Part shown: piece after piece, positions 14,806 to 22,808 of the stretch | Position numbering within the stretch: the first letter of the stretch is position 1 | Layout of the letters: each line of letters begins with the position of its first letter | DNA from: a virus | IMG/VR virus record: IMGVR_UViG_3300021363_000008 | Coordinates: 1 to 45,587 of that record | Reading direction: 5' to 3' (one strand) | Length of the DNA stretch: 45,587 nucleotides | The notes under the pieces: generated by a model | What the model was told of the DNA's origin: nothing | Database searches by the model: none | Seen by the model: only the letters and a program-made list of their open reading frames with translations | Position numbers and translations under genes: made by a program

Positions 14806-15113
14806 GGCAGCTTGCTCGACTGGACCATCCAGGAGATCCGCATCAGCCAGCCGAGCAGGCCGACGGCGCCGGCGGTGACGACAGCGAGCCAGACCTTGAT
14901 CCAGAAACCGCGCCGCTCATCGTGCACCTTGACCCGGGCGCTCATCGCTTCGAGCGCCGCGTCCATGGTGACGACGCCTTTCTCCAGCGCGACCCGCAGG
15001 GCCCAAAGGCCCTCGGTGAGCTGCGCGTTGAACTTGCGCTGCTCGTCGATGTACCGCTCGGCGTTCTCGACCCGGCGCGGGATGTCGACGTAGGCTGGCT
15101 GGGGGTCGGCCAC
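14802..15113 (-). CDS. membrane-anchored coiled-coil protein (lysis accessory candidate)
   Basis: 103 residues, GTG start at 15113-15111. A soluble helical N-terminal part (VENAERYIDEQRKFNAQLTE) is followed by one clear C-terminal membrane helix (WLAVVTAGAVGLLGWLMRI). The layout resembles hemolysin XhlA-like or tail-anchored lysis accessory proteins. The function is inferred from layout and neighbours only. Confidence 0.55.
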   Translation of the reverse strand: MADPQPAYVDIPRRVENAERYIDEQRKFNAQLTEGLWALRVALEKGVVTMDAALEAMSARVKVHDERRGFWIKVWLAVVTAGAVGLLGWLMRISWMVQSSKLP

Positions 15114-15183
15114 AGCGCAAGCCTACCGGCTTGGCGGCGCGACCCAAGTTTGCGTCTAGATCACGGGGACAGGGCGCCGGCGG

Positions 15184-15588
15184 CTACTGCGGAATGCCGG
15201 CCCGCCCACAATCCTTCTTCTCGATCGCCTTCCACTTCTGATAGCTGGGCTCGTCCTTCGCTTGGATAAAGGCTGCGGAAACGAACCCAGCGTGAACGCA
15301 TGCATCCATTCGCGTGCCGCTGCGATTCGCGATCTCGTACTGCGTCACGGCGTCGTCAGCGACCTTCTTCTCGACGCTTGCCATGAATGTGGAGCCACCG
15401 GCGCTGGTGACCACCTCGCCCACGTTGTTGCATGCCTTGATGCCGACGATGAAGATGACCAGGGAGAGGGCACCCACTGCCACCTTGGCTCCGGAGCTGG
15501 TAGTTGGATGGGGCCTACCGCATCCAGGACAAGTTTTCGCCGTTGTGTCGACCGCTTGCTTACATCCGATGCACGGTTTGAGCGCCAA
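15184..15588 (-). CDS. zinc-ribbon plus membrane-helix protein
   Basis: 134 residues from a TTG start (15588-15586) with AAAGGA 6 bases upstream. The N-terminal zinc ribbon is C-I-G-C-K ... C-P-G-C-G-R, then a membrane helix (GALSLVIFIVGIKACNNV), then an extracytoplasmic domain with two further Cys. Such ribbon-helix proteins occur in hosts and phages; membrane-level exclusion or lysis control are possible roles. Confidence 0.6.
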   Translation of the reverse strand: MALKPCIGCKQAVDTTAKTCPGCGRPHPTTSSGAKVAVGALSLVIFIVGIKACNNVGEVVTSAGGSTFMASVEKKVADDAVTQYEIANRSGTRMDACVHAGFVSAAFIQAKDEPSYQKWKAIEKKDCGRAGIPQ

Positions 15589-15626
15589 GATTGATCCTTT
15601 CGGTTACAGCGTTGGGGAGGTGCGGG

Positions 15627-16145
15627 TCAGAGCGGCGCGCACTCGTCGCAGGAATGGACGCACAGGACGCTGTTCGGGATCGTGCACTCCTCGGCCTGCA
15701 GCGCGAAGGGGCTCGGCTGGCAGGTCATGCACTGGAGGTTGCCCCCGTTCTTGAAGAGGGTGTCGCCGTGGGCGTTCAGGCAGTATTGACCCCCGGCGGG
15801 CGCCCAGTTCACCAGGACCGCCATGCAGGTGCGGTAGGTCGTCGCTGGCGCGCCGCCCGTGCCCGCGGCGCCGCCGCTGCCGGCCATGGTGCCGCCAGAT
15901 CCGGTCACGCCGCCCGTGCCCACCACCGCTGCGCCGCCGGTTCCGCCGGCGTCGGCCAGGGCCTGGCCCCCAGCCCCTCCCGTTGCGCCTGTGTCGCTCG
16001 TGGCGCCCCCCGAGCCGGGGGGCTGGCTATCAGCCGCCACCAGTGCGTCCCCGCCCGCGTCAGCCTCGCGCATTGCGGCCGGGTCTGACCCACAGCTCGC
16101 GACCAGCAGTCCCAGCCCCAGAAATCCTGCCCACAGCGTCTTCAA
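15627..16145 (-). CDS. lipoprotein with Gly/Ala/Thr-rich linker
   Basis: 172 residues from a TTG start preceded by GAAGGGA. The signal peptide MKTLWAGFLGLGLLVASC has a lipobox L-V-A-S-C, so the mature protein should be lipidated. Residues about 40-105 are a low-complexity linker built from G-S-G-G, G-T-G-G and T-G-G-A units, then a Cys-rich domain of about 65 residues with eight cysteines. The linker is typical of Myxococcota lipoproteins, so host origin is likely. Roles could be superinfection exclusion, spanin or host fitness; none is shown. Confidence 0.72.
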   Translation of the reverse strand: MKTLWAGFLGLGLLVASCGSDPAAMREADAGGDALVAADSQPPGSGGATSDTGATGGAGGQALADAGGTGGAAVVGTGGVTGSGGTMAGSGGAAGTGGAPATTYRTCMAVLVNWAPAGGQYCLNAHGDTLFKNGGNLQCMTCQPSPFALQAEECTIPNSVLCVHSCDECAPL

Positions 16146-16195
16146 GGTGTCCGTCCCTTCGGTTTCGTCTCATTCGGTTGTTCTGATAAGCCCCC

Positions 16196-16675
16196 CTAGC
16201 GTTTGCGGCTTGGCGCCAGTCCCCGCCCGATTGCTTCGTCCATCTCCTCGACCGTCGCCGGTGGCGGCGGCCCGTCCGGGAATGTCAGCTTGTGGATGTC
16301 GTCGAACGTCACGGCGCCAGTTGATTTTTCGAGACGCTTCAGGTTCTCGCGGACAAGCCGTGGATGCCGCGCCACCATCTTGAGCAGCGCCATCGCCGGA
16401 CCCTCCGGCTTGCGCCGGCCCTGCTCCCAGCCCCGGAGCGTACCCGCGCTGATTTCCATCGCCTGGGCAAACTCAGACTGCGACATGCCGACGTAGCGGC
16501 GGAACGCGGCGATGTCCTCGCCGGACTTGAGGTCGCCCGCGCGAAGCCGTAGAAGGGTGCTGTGCCGGATGGCGCGCGCGAAATCTGCCTCGGTCATCTC
16601 GGGGATGTCTTTGAAAGAGATGCCGTGATGCCGCTTGTTGAGGCGATTCTTTTTCGGGTCCCTGGTGAACTTCAT
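16196..16675 (-). CDS. XRE-family HTH regulator with BrnT-like N-terminal segment
   Basis: 159 residues. Residues 40-110 match HTH antitoxins of the HigA2/NadS type: A-G-D-L-K-S-G-E-D-I-A-A, then FRRYVGMSQSEFAQAMEISA, T-L-R-G-W-E-Q-G-R-R-K-P-E-G-P-A and A-R-H-P-R. The first 21 residues (FTRDPKKNRLNKRHHGISF) look like the start of BrnT toxins, which normally continue for about 90 residues; here they run straight into the antitoxin part. It is likely an autoregulator acting at the operator just upstream. No separate toxin gene is present nearby. Confidence 0.82.
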   Translation of the reverse strand: MKFTRDPKKNRLNKRHHGISFKDIPEMTEADFARAIRHSTLLRLRAGDLKSGEDIAAFRRYVGMSQSEFAQAMEISAGTLRGWEQGRRKPEGPAMALLKMVARHPRLVRENLKRLEKSTGAVTFDDIHKLTFPDGPPPPATVEEMDEAIGRGLAPSRKR

Positions 16676-16684
16676 CTAAGAATA

Positions 16685-16713
16685 AGTATACGTCACTGAC
16701 GCACCTGTGTCAA
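16685..16713 (-). promoter_or_regulatory. consensus sigma70-type promoter
   Basis: On the minus strand TTGACA (16713-16708) and TATACT (16690-16685) are separated by exactly 17 bases. The ATG of the HTH gene follows only 9 bases after the -10 box, so the message would start almost at the start codon and be leaderless or nearly so. Confidence 0.85.
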
Positions 16714-16721
16714 TGACGTAT
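16688..16721. promoter_or_regulatory. operator: 13-bp inverted repeat
   Basis: ATACGTCACTGAC (16688-16700) and GTCAATGACGTAT (16709-16721) form an inverted repeat with one mismatch and an 8-base spacer. It covers the -35 box and part of the -10 box of the promoter above, so a bound dimer or tetramer of the HTH protein would repress it. Confidence 0.82.
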
Positions 16722-16755
16722 GAATCTGACGAACTTGCGAGCTGCCCGCCCGGGT

Positions 16756-17796
16756 TCAGTAGCTCTGCGCGTACTGCACGGGGCCAATGTGCATCACGAG
16801 CGCGCCGCTGCCGGAGAGCTTCTTGGCGCCAAAAGTGGCAAAGGACTGGCACCCGACCACCGAGGGCGTGGTGATCGTCGCGACCGGCGCGCCGCCGTTG
16901 ATGTAGAACTTGAACGCGGCCCCCGTCCATTCGACCCGCATGTGCTGCCAGGCCGCGCCAGCGACGGCCACGCCCGTGTCGACCGCGGTCCCGAGCGTGG
17001 TGCCGTTGGCGACCACGGCTTGCCAGTTGCCGGAGGAGGCGTCAGTAAAGAACAGACCGCCTCTCATCGAGGCGACCACAGGACCGGCGGTGCCGAGATC
17101 CCCGTCGCTCAGGCCCATGAACAGCTGGGATTCCGCCACCGCGACGGTGCCCGGGTAGACGTCCCATTGCATGGCGATACGGTTGGACGCCCTGAACGAG
17201 CCCTGCCGCATCTTGAGAACGTCGATCCTGTCGCCGACGGTGGTGCCGAGACTGAAGTACATCAGGTTGGAGAACTCGATCGGCGAGCCTCCGAATGACG
17301 AGTCGATCGAAAAGACTGCGCCCGGGCCCACCATGATCGCGTGCCAGAGCTTCGTCTCAAGGCCGGTGAAATCTGTGTTGCCGGGGGCTACCAGGCTGGC
17401 ACTGCCGGACCACGACTCGGTCCACCTGATGGCCCGGCCGGTCGGAAACCCGAGCGCATCGAGCACCAGGAACCAGTTGCCGAGGTCAGCGCCAGGCGCC
17501 AGCGCCAGCGTGGCGGAGCCGACCACCATATAGATCGCGCCGTCCGGCCCACGCACCAGCGAGCCGGTCGCGTAGACGCGATCGTCCTGCCAGTTGGGCA
17601 GGCCCCACGCCATCAGGTACGTGACCGCGTTGCTCGCGAACTTCAGCACCCAGTTGAAAAAGCCGCGTGACGGCGGGATCGCGGTCAGCGGCCAGCCGGC
17701 CTGGATGAACCCGTCGGCCGGCCTGACCAGGTCGGGCGACGACAGCGCGGTCTCGGCCCAGATCGGGGCGACTTCAGGTTCGAGGGGAAATGCCAT
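16756..17796 (-). CDS. tail fibre / receptor-binding structural protein
   Basis: 346 residues. The N-terminus (F-P-L-E-P-E-V-A-P-I-W, then FIQAGWPLTAIPPSRGFFNW) is typical of the baseplate-attachment part of phage tail fibres. The C-terminal half (FKFYINGGAPVATITTPSV) looks like a concanavalin/LamG-type beta sandwich. It follows the baseplate genes as the last structural gene, where host-recognition proteins usually sit. The start is preceded by the CAAAAGAAAGAGAG leader shared with other structural genes. Confidence 0.75.
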   Translation of the reverse strand: MAFPLEPEVAPIWAETALSSPDLVRPADGFIQAGWPLTAIPPSRGFFNWVLKFASNAVTYLMAWGLPNWQDDRVYATGSLVRGPDGAIYMVVGSATLALAPGADLGNWFLVLDALGFPTGRAIRWTESWSGSASLVAPGNTDFTGLETKLWHAIMVGPGAVFSIDSSFGGSPIEFSNLMYFSLGTTVGDRIDVLKMRQGSFRASNRIAMQWDVYPGTVAVAESQLFMGLSDGDLGTAGPVVASMRGGLFFTDASSGNWQAVVANGTTLGTAVDTGVAVAGAAWQHMRVEWTGAAFKFYINGGAPVATITTPSVVGCQSFATFGAKKLSGSGALVMHIGPVQYAQSY

Positions 17797-17823
17797 CGCT
17801 GACTCTCTTTCTTTTGACCGGCC

Positions 17824-18495
17824 TTAGAAGATCTCCGACAACGGCCCGCCAGGCGGCGCGGCCAGGTTCAGCTCGCCAAACGGCTTGGCGCCCGGCGTGT
17901 CGTCGAACCCGAAGAAGTCGCCCGCAGCGTCGAAAAACTGCTGCGTCACGAACACCCCCATCGGCCGGGCCAAGATGGTGCCGCCCGCCCCGCCGTTGAG
18001 GACCGCCGCCTCGGCGGACGTGACGACCCGGCCGATCGCGTACCCGATCGCCATGCCGCCGTAGTCGGTCAGGATGATGGGCGCATCGAAGACCTGCGAC
18101 AGGATCGCCAGGATGTCGGGCCCGGTGGCCTTGGCGGCGTTGCGGGTGATGCGCGCCTTGATCAGGATCCGCAGCTGGGGATCGAGCGCGACGTCGCCGT
18201 TGACCAGCTCGCGCAGCTGGCCGACCAGCTCGCCCGTGGTGGCGAGGTTCCGATCGCTCGCGAGATCGATATCGTCGAGCGGCTCGATCTGGAGCAGGAC
18301 GTTGTCGATCTCCTGGCAAAAGTCCATCAGCGCGTAGATGAACCCGAGCAGCCGGGTGCTCTGCCGGTACTGGATGATGACCCGGCTGGCGGCCTGGGCG
18401 CGGTAGCGCCCAACCGGAGGGGGCGGCACATCGCCATGCCAGAAAGTGTCTGCGGACTCAGCGCCTCCGGTAACGTATCCATCGACGTCAGCCAT
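17824..18495 (-). CDS. baseplate/tail protein, DUF2612-like
   Basis: 223 residues. The core VIIQYRQSTRLLGFIYALMD, then L-A-T-T-G-E-L-V-G-Q-L-R and LRILIKARITRNAAKATGPD, matches DUF2612-type tail proteins placed between baseplate J and the fibres. It probably links the baseplate wedge to fibres (gp48/YmfQ-like position). A Gly-rich region near residue 165 is a likely loop. Confidence 0.75.
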   Translation of the reverse strand: MADVDGYVTGGAESADTFWHGDVPPPPVGRYRAQAASRVIIQYRQSTRLLGFIYALMDFCQEIDNVLLQIEPLDDIDLASDRNLATTGELVGQLRELVNGDVALDPQLRILIKARITRNAAKATGPDILAILSQVFDAPIILTDYGGMAIGYAIGRVVTSAEAAVLNGGAGGTILARPMGVFVTQQFFDAAGDFFGFDDTPGAKPFGELNLAAPPGGPLSEIF

Positions 18496-19563
18496 TTACA
18501 CTCCGAGGAGCATCGTGGTGGCGCCGTCCCACGGAAGTACGAAGTCGTCAACCACAATGAAACGTTTGGATCCGTCGCCGGGCAGGTGGTCTCCCGTAGA
18601 CAGCGAAGGTACCGTCAGCCACATATCGACCAGATGTCCGCGTCGACCACGGTCGCCGGGCGCGGCCACGCCCGCGCCGAACCAGGTGACGTTGTGAACG
18701 CCGAGTGAGGTGAGGGGATATTCACCACTGAGTTCGTTGGCGTAGTCGCCGCTCACCACCAACGTGCCGCCGCTGTGTGCTTCCGTGCCGAGCGTCGGAT
18801 ACATGGGCGCGCCGCTGTTTCCGAGAGCGTAAAAACAGCCCGTGCCGAGGTAGCCCATGTTTGTAGAGACGCGATCGGCGTAGTTCAGCCAGCGAGAGGC
18901 GCTCAGCGTCAGTGCACCCGACGAATGAGTCATCGCGGCGATCACGGGGTTTGCCCACCCCGACACCGCGCTGCCCGGAGCCTCGAAGGCGAGGTAGCAT
19001 GTGATGCCCCCCCCCGCGCACCCAAGAATCCGAGTGCATTGCCCGTCGGTGGATTGCATCACGTGGATGACGTACTGACGGGAAACGAGCGCACCTCCCG
19101 GCGAGATCCAGTCGGCAGGGGCATTGCCGACGTTGTAGAGCGTCACGACGACCTCGTCGCTCGCCGTGGGTCGAACGATAGTGGTGCCGCCTGTGAATCC
19201 AGCGGACGGCGAAAACACCACGTCAATGCCACTGTCGCTCGGGGCGTACCACGATCTGAACTCAAAAAGCACTTGGGCGCCCCCGTTCAGGCCCGGCTGT
19301 CTCAATACAATCCAGGAGTGGTCATAGGGGGGCACATCGCCGCCGACGATGTTGGCGAACGTGACGAGGAGATCGGTCCCGGTCATATTCGAGGTCACGC
19401 CGTTGCTGGATCCGGCCACTGTCCACGGGCTCAAGGGCATCGCCTTTAGCGCGTTCTTCAGCAGGATGAACGCCTTTCTGATGTCGTGGACAGGGATGCC
19501 GTCGGTGGTGTTCTGGAGATTCAGGGCGAACTGCCAGGTCTTTTCGAGAACAGGAATGGGCAT
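18496..19563 (-). CDS. virion structural protein, paralogue 2
   Basis: 355 residues. It shares with the next upstream gene an N-terminal T-W-Q-F-x-x-N block, A-L-K-x-x-x-x-x-P-W, S-N-x-x-x-x-N-M-T/S-G-T-D-L-L, HVMQSTDGQCTR and a C-terminal P-G-D-G-S-K/H-R block ending L-P-W-x-G. The two are tandem paralogues of a fibre-like or tail-surface protein. The position among baseplate genes supports a virion role; no enzymatic motif is seen. Confidence 0.72.
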   Translation of the reverse strand: MPIPVLEKTWQFALNLQNTTDGIPVHDIRKAFILLKNALKAMPLSPWTVAGSSNGVTSNMTGTDLLVTFANIVGGDVPPYDHSWIVLRQPGLNGGAQVLFEFRSWYAPSDSGIDVVFSPSAGFTGGTTIVRPTASDEVVVTLYNVGNAPADWISPGGALVSRQYVIHVMQSTDGQCTRILGCAGGGITCYLAFEAPGSAVSGWANPVIAAMTHSSGALTLSASRWLNYADRVSTNMGYLGTGCFYALGNSGAPMYPTLGTEAHSGGTLVVSGDYANELSGEYPLTSLGVHNVTWFGAGVAAPGDRGRRGHLVDMWLTVPSLSTGDHLPGDGSKRFIVVDDFVLPWDGATTMLLGV

Positions 19564-19566
19564 CTG

Positions 19567-20577
19567 TTAGCCGATCACGATGTTGGTGCCGTTCCACGGC
19601 AGCGCAAAATTGCCCACGATTATCAATCGATGGGATCCATCCCCTGGGTATGTGTCGCCAGCCGCTGGAAGGCCGGACGTCACCCACAGATCGAAGAGAT
19701 GCCCGTGGCGTCCACGCTGCCCCACTGTGACGTCATGAAAAAGCCCAATGGGGGCAATGCCCAGTTCGGCGGTCGGCTCGATGTAGATCTCAGGCTCAAC
19801 CGGATACGGCCACTTTGCTGGATACTGACACGGGGATTCTGCCGTCAACTTAAACGGCATGTCGCCGAGAGGACCTCGGGCTGCCATCCTGACCGTGCCC
19901 CCAAACCAGTTTTCGTAGTGGAAGGGGCCCACGGTGTAGTTGTCGCCGTAGATGTCGCCGTAGTTCGAAGCTACCGCTGTCGCTATCGCCGGACTAGACC
20001 AGCCAGCCACCGGACTAGCCGGGCGGTCGATAAGCCACATTCCCCGGAACACATTGTCTGAGGCTGTAATGAGGCGAGTGCATTGACCGTCGGTGGATTG
20101 CATGACGTGGGCGCGAAATGGAAAACCGGCAGTCCCGGTCCACGTGCCACACCAGGCGGCTCTGTCCAGGAGCCTGACTTCATCGGTCGCGGTAGGCCGA
20201 CTGGTCACCGAGCCTCCCGTGAATCCGGCGGCTGCCGAGAAATATAGGGTCAGCTTGGACACGGTCAGATGATTCAGGTCGATACAGATCGAAGTGTTGC
20301 CGTTGATGGCAGGTTGCTTCAACACGATCCACGAGTGGGCATTGCCGGCGGAGTCGCGGACGCAATCGGCGCCGACGGCCAACAGATCGGTCCCGGACAT
20401 ATTGAACGCCAACGAGTTGGAGGACCCGACCACAACCCAGGGGAAAAGGGCGAAGGTCTTGAGCGCGTTCTTGACCTTCAGGAAAATGGAGTCCATGTCG
20501 CCCTTGTCGGTCCCGGTGACATCACTGTGGATGTTGACGTTGAACTGCCAGGTCTTCGCGGGCGTGGGAAGTGGCAT
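19567..20577 (-). CDS. virion structural protein, paralogue 1
   Basis: 336 residues. Same architecture as the 18496-19563 product (T-W-Q-F-N-V-N-I start, shared central HVMQSTDGQCTR and C-terminal block), but the middle third is diverged, as expected for a surface-exposed or receptor-facing protein. It lies directly after baseplate J. Confidence 0.72.
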   Translation of the reverse strand: MPLPTPAKTWQFNVNIHSDVTGTDKGDMDSIFLKVKNALKTFALFPWVVVGSSNSLAFNMSGTDLLAVGADCVRDSAGNAHSWIVLKQPAINGNTSICIDLNHLTVSKLTLYFSAAAGFTGGSVTSRPTATDEVRLLDRAAWCGTWTGTAGFPFRAHVMQSTDGQCTRLITASDNVFRGMWLIDRPASPVAGWSSPAIATAVASNYGDIYGDNYTVGPFHYENWFGGTVRMAARGPLGDMPFKLTAESPCQYPAKWPYPVEPEIYIEPTAELGIAPIGLFHDVTVGQRGRHGHLFDLWVTSGLPAAGDTYPGDGSHRLIIVGNFALPWNGTNIVIG

Positions 20578-20586
20578 GGGGTCAGC

Positions 20587-21741
20587 TCACTCTGATTGCG
20601 AGAGCACGATCTGGGTCGTCTCCCACGAGGCGACCGCGTTGTATGGGATCACCAGGTTGAGCTCCTCGGTCGGGCTGGACGAAAGGCCGAGGAACACGTT
20701 GCGGATGTTCAGCCCCGGCACGCTGTTGATCGGGACGTACAGCTGCGACCGGATCACGTCCGTGCCGATGTCGGAGTGCTCGCGCCCCCAGGCCACGATC
20801 GCCGCCTTCATGGCGGCCTGGGTCGCGGTGCCGGGCAGCGGATCCATCACGACATGGATCCAGATCGGCGCGACGATCGGTCGGTCGAATTTGATGATCT
20901 GGGTTGTGCCCTGGCCGTCCACAATCGGCTGCTCGACCGCGCCGACCTGGGTGACGCCGAGCGACTTCTTGAGCCAGATCGCCTCGGCGATCTTGTCGTT
21001 GGCGCCGCCCTCGACGATGCACTGGATCGAATGGCGGGGCAGGCCGTTGGCGTCGATGATGTCCGTTGGGTTCTCGTAGACGCGCGAGCGCGTGACGTCC
21101 GGGACCTGCAGCAGGGCGGCGTTCAGGCCGTCCAAGATCCCCTGCGACGGGATGGCGACCGACATGGCGCGCCGCACGCGAAGCGCGGCGTCGGTCTCGA
21201 CCGCGGTGCCGAGCGTCGCGGCCACCGGGTTGGTGGCTCCGGTCCAGCCGCTGATGACGGTCTGGATCGACATCAGGCTGGCGGCCAGCGCCACGACCGG
21301 GCCCGGCACCGTCGCGCGCGCCGTGCCGGTGACCGTGCCTCCCCCGCCGATAGTCAGCGTGGCGGTGGTCTCGAAGACGGCGGTCGGATCGGCGGCGTTG
21401 GCGATCAGCGAGCCTGCAGGGATCACGGTTGAGGGCACGCCGGACAGCGTGACTCCCGCCGTGCTGAACGCCTCGGGCTTGCGCGTGACGCCGTTGAGCC
21501 GCACCAGCCGCGACAGGCCCGCCCCGCGCGCGCCGGCGGGCGAGCGGGCGTTGAACACCGCCTCGGCCAGCTCGTCCAGGTCGGCGATCGCCTCGGCGAA
21601 GATCCCGAGCAGCTGGCCGTCCGGGGTCTCGGCCGACAGATCGAGGTCGGTGCCGAAGATCCCTTTGACCGCCGCTTCGAGCTGGGCCTTCCGCTCGGGC
21701 AGCCGGGTGCGGACGAAGCCCGAATCGTCAATGAGGCTCAC
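20587..21741 (-). CDS. baseplate J-like protein
   Basis: 384 residues from GTG 21741, GTGA overlap with the wedge gene. Gp47/J features are visible: ETPDGQLLGIFAEAIADLDE near the start, V-R-L-N-G-V-T-R, G-A-T-N-P-V-A-A ... E-T-D-A-A-L-R-V-R-R, and PDVTRSRVYENPTDIIDANG. It forms the wedge arms of a contractile tail baseplate around the hub. Confidence 0.9.
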   Translation of the reverse strand: MSLIDDSGFVRTRLPERKAQLEAAVKGIFGTDLDLSAETPDGQLLGIFAEAIADLDELAEAVFNARSPAGARGAGLSRLVRLNGVTRKPEAFSTAGVTLSGVPSTVIPAGSLIANAADPTAVFETTATLTIGGGGTVTGTARATVPGPVVALAASLMSIQTVISGWTGATNPVAATLGTAVETDAALRVRRAMSVAIPSQGILDGLNAALLQVPDVTRSRVYENPTDIIDANGLPRHSIQCIVEGGANDKIAEAIWLKKSLGVTQVGAVEQPIVDGQGTTQIIKFDRPIVAPIWIHVVMDPLPGTATQAAMKAAIVAWGREHSDIGTDVIRSQLYVPINSVPGLNIRNVFLGLSSSPTEELNLVIPYNAVASWETTQIVLSQSE

Positions 21742-22130
21742 GGCCCCACCTGCGCCTGGTTGATGGTCCAGGCCTCGCCGTCGACAGTGGTGCCGTTGCC
21801 GGTCACGCTGAGCTTGCGGGTCTCGGGGTTGAGCGACAGCGCGAACCCGTCGAGGGTCGCGATGCCGTCAGTTTCGAGGATGGTCGCCTTGAGCACCGAT
21901 TCAGTGTATTGGAGGTTGCGCTGGCCCCCCATAATCGGGGGCACCGAGCTTGAGGCCGGCTGCCACCACGGCACGCCGCCGTCGGTGTCCAGGAACCACT
22001 CGCCCCGGATGAACAGCAGGCGGCAGACCAGCCGCTGGGCCGTCGCCTCAGCCCCGCGCGCGAGGTTGCGCATCCCGTGGCCCAGAGTCATGTCGTGGTT
22101 TCGGTCCAAGCGGCGAACGATCTGGGTCAT
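21738..22130 (-). CDS. baseplate wedge protein, gp25/gpW-like
   Basis: 130 residues. The block A-T-A-Q-R-L-V-C-R-L-L-F-I-R-G-E-W-F-L-D followed by G-V-P-W is typical of the small wedge/sheath initiator of simple contractile phages (gp25 family). It overlaps baseplate J, its structural partner, by 4 bases. Confidence 0.85.
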   Translation of the reverse strand: MTQIVRRLDRNHDMTLGHGMRNLARGAEATAQRLVCRLLFIRGEWFLDTDGGVPWWQPASSSVPPIMGGQRNLQYTESVLKATILETDGIATLDGFALSLNPETRKLSVTGNGTTVDGEAWTINQAQVGP

Positions 22131-22133
22131 GGG

Positions 22134-22808
22134 TCAAACCGCCTTCACGCTGCTGGAGCCGCCGGTGATCTCGCCACCTGTCAGCACGGTCGGGGCGGGC
22201 GGTGGGGTGGGGGCCGTTCCTGAAGGGACAAAGGCTCCGGTCGCAAGCAGCGCGCTGGCGAGGGCGGCCACGTCCGCCGGCAAGAGCGTCAGCTTCGCCG
22301 TGTCACCCATCCGGGCCAGCCGAAGGGGGGGCGCCGAGCCGTCTCGGGTTCGGAGCTCGACGCCGGTGGTGCTGAAAGCCGGCAGCTTGCGCGGCTTGCT
22401 CGACACGCCCACGATCGCGAACGCGTCCGACAGATCGTGCAGCCGGTACTCCGACGGCAGTTGGACGCGGCCACGGTCCCACCAAAAGTCGATCGCGCGC
22501 TCGCTGAAAACCAGCAGGCACTCGTCTTCGGGCTCGACCGGGAACGTCAGCACGAAGTTGCCGCCCGAAGGGAACTGGACGGGCACGTCGACGCACAGGG
22601 GCAGGCTTACCGCGCCTTGTTCGACGAAGATCTGCTGAATCGCCGGCTGCACGGTCGCGGTCTGGGTCTCGGGGTAGAACTTCTTGATGATCCCCGGCAG
22701 GCAGGTGTGGGTGTCCATGATCGCGGCCCGGACGTGGGTGCGGATCGCGCTTTCCAGGGTGGCGTCCTGCTGCTCGTCGCGCTGGGCGGCCGCCTGCTTG
22801 GTGTCCAT
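22134..22808 (-). CDS. baseplate spike, Gp138 N-terminal-like
   Basis: 224 residues from ATG 22808-22806. Marks are HTCLPGIIKKFYPETQTATV with Q-P-A-I-Q, then D-V-P-V-Q-F-P-S-G-G-N-F-V-L-T-F-P, the Gp138 OB-fold spike core, and E-R-A-I-D-F-W. The C-terminus is Thr/Pro-rich. It should form the membrane-piercing spike at the tail tip. Confidence 0.88.
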   Translation of the reverse strand: MDTKQAAAQRDEQQDATLESAIRTHVRAAIMDTHTCLPGIIKKFYPETQTATVQPAIQQIFVEQGAVSLPLCVDVPVQFPSGGNFVLTFPVEPEDECLLVFSERAIDFWWDRGRVQLPSEYRLHDLSDAFAIVGVSSKPRKLPAFSTTGVELRTRDGSAPPLRLARMGDTAKLTLLPADVAALASALLATGAFVPSGTAPTPPPAPTVLTGGEITGGSSSVKAV

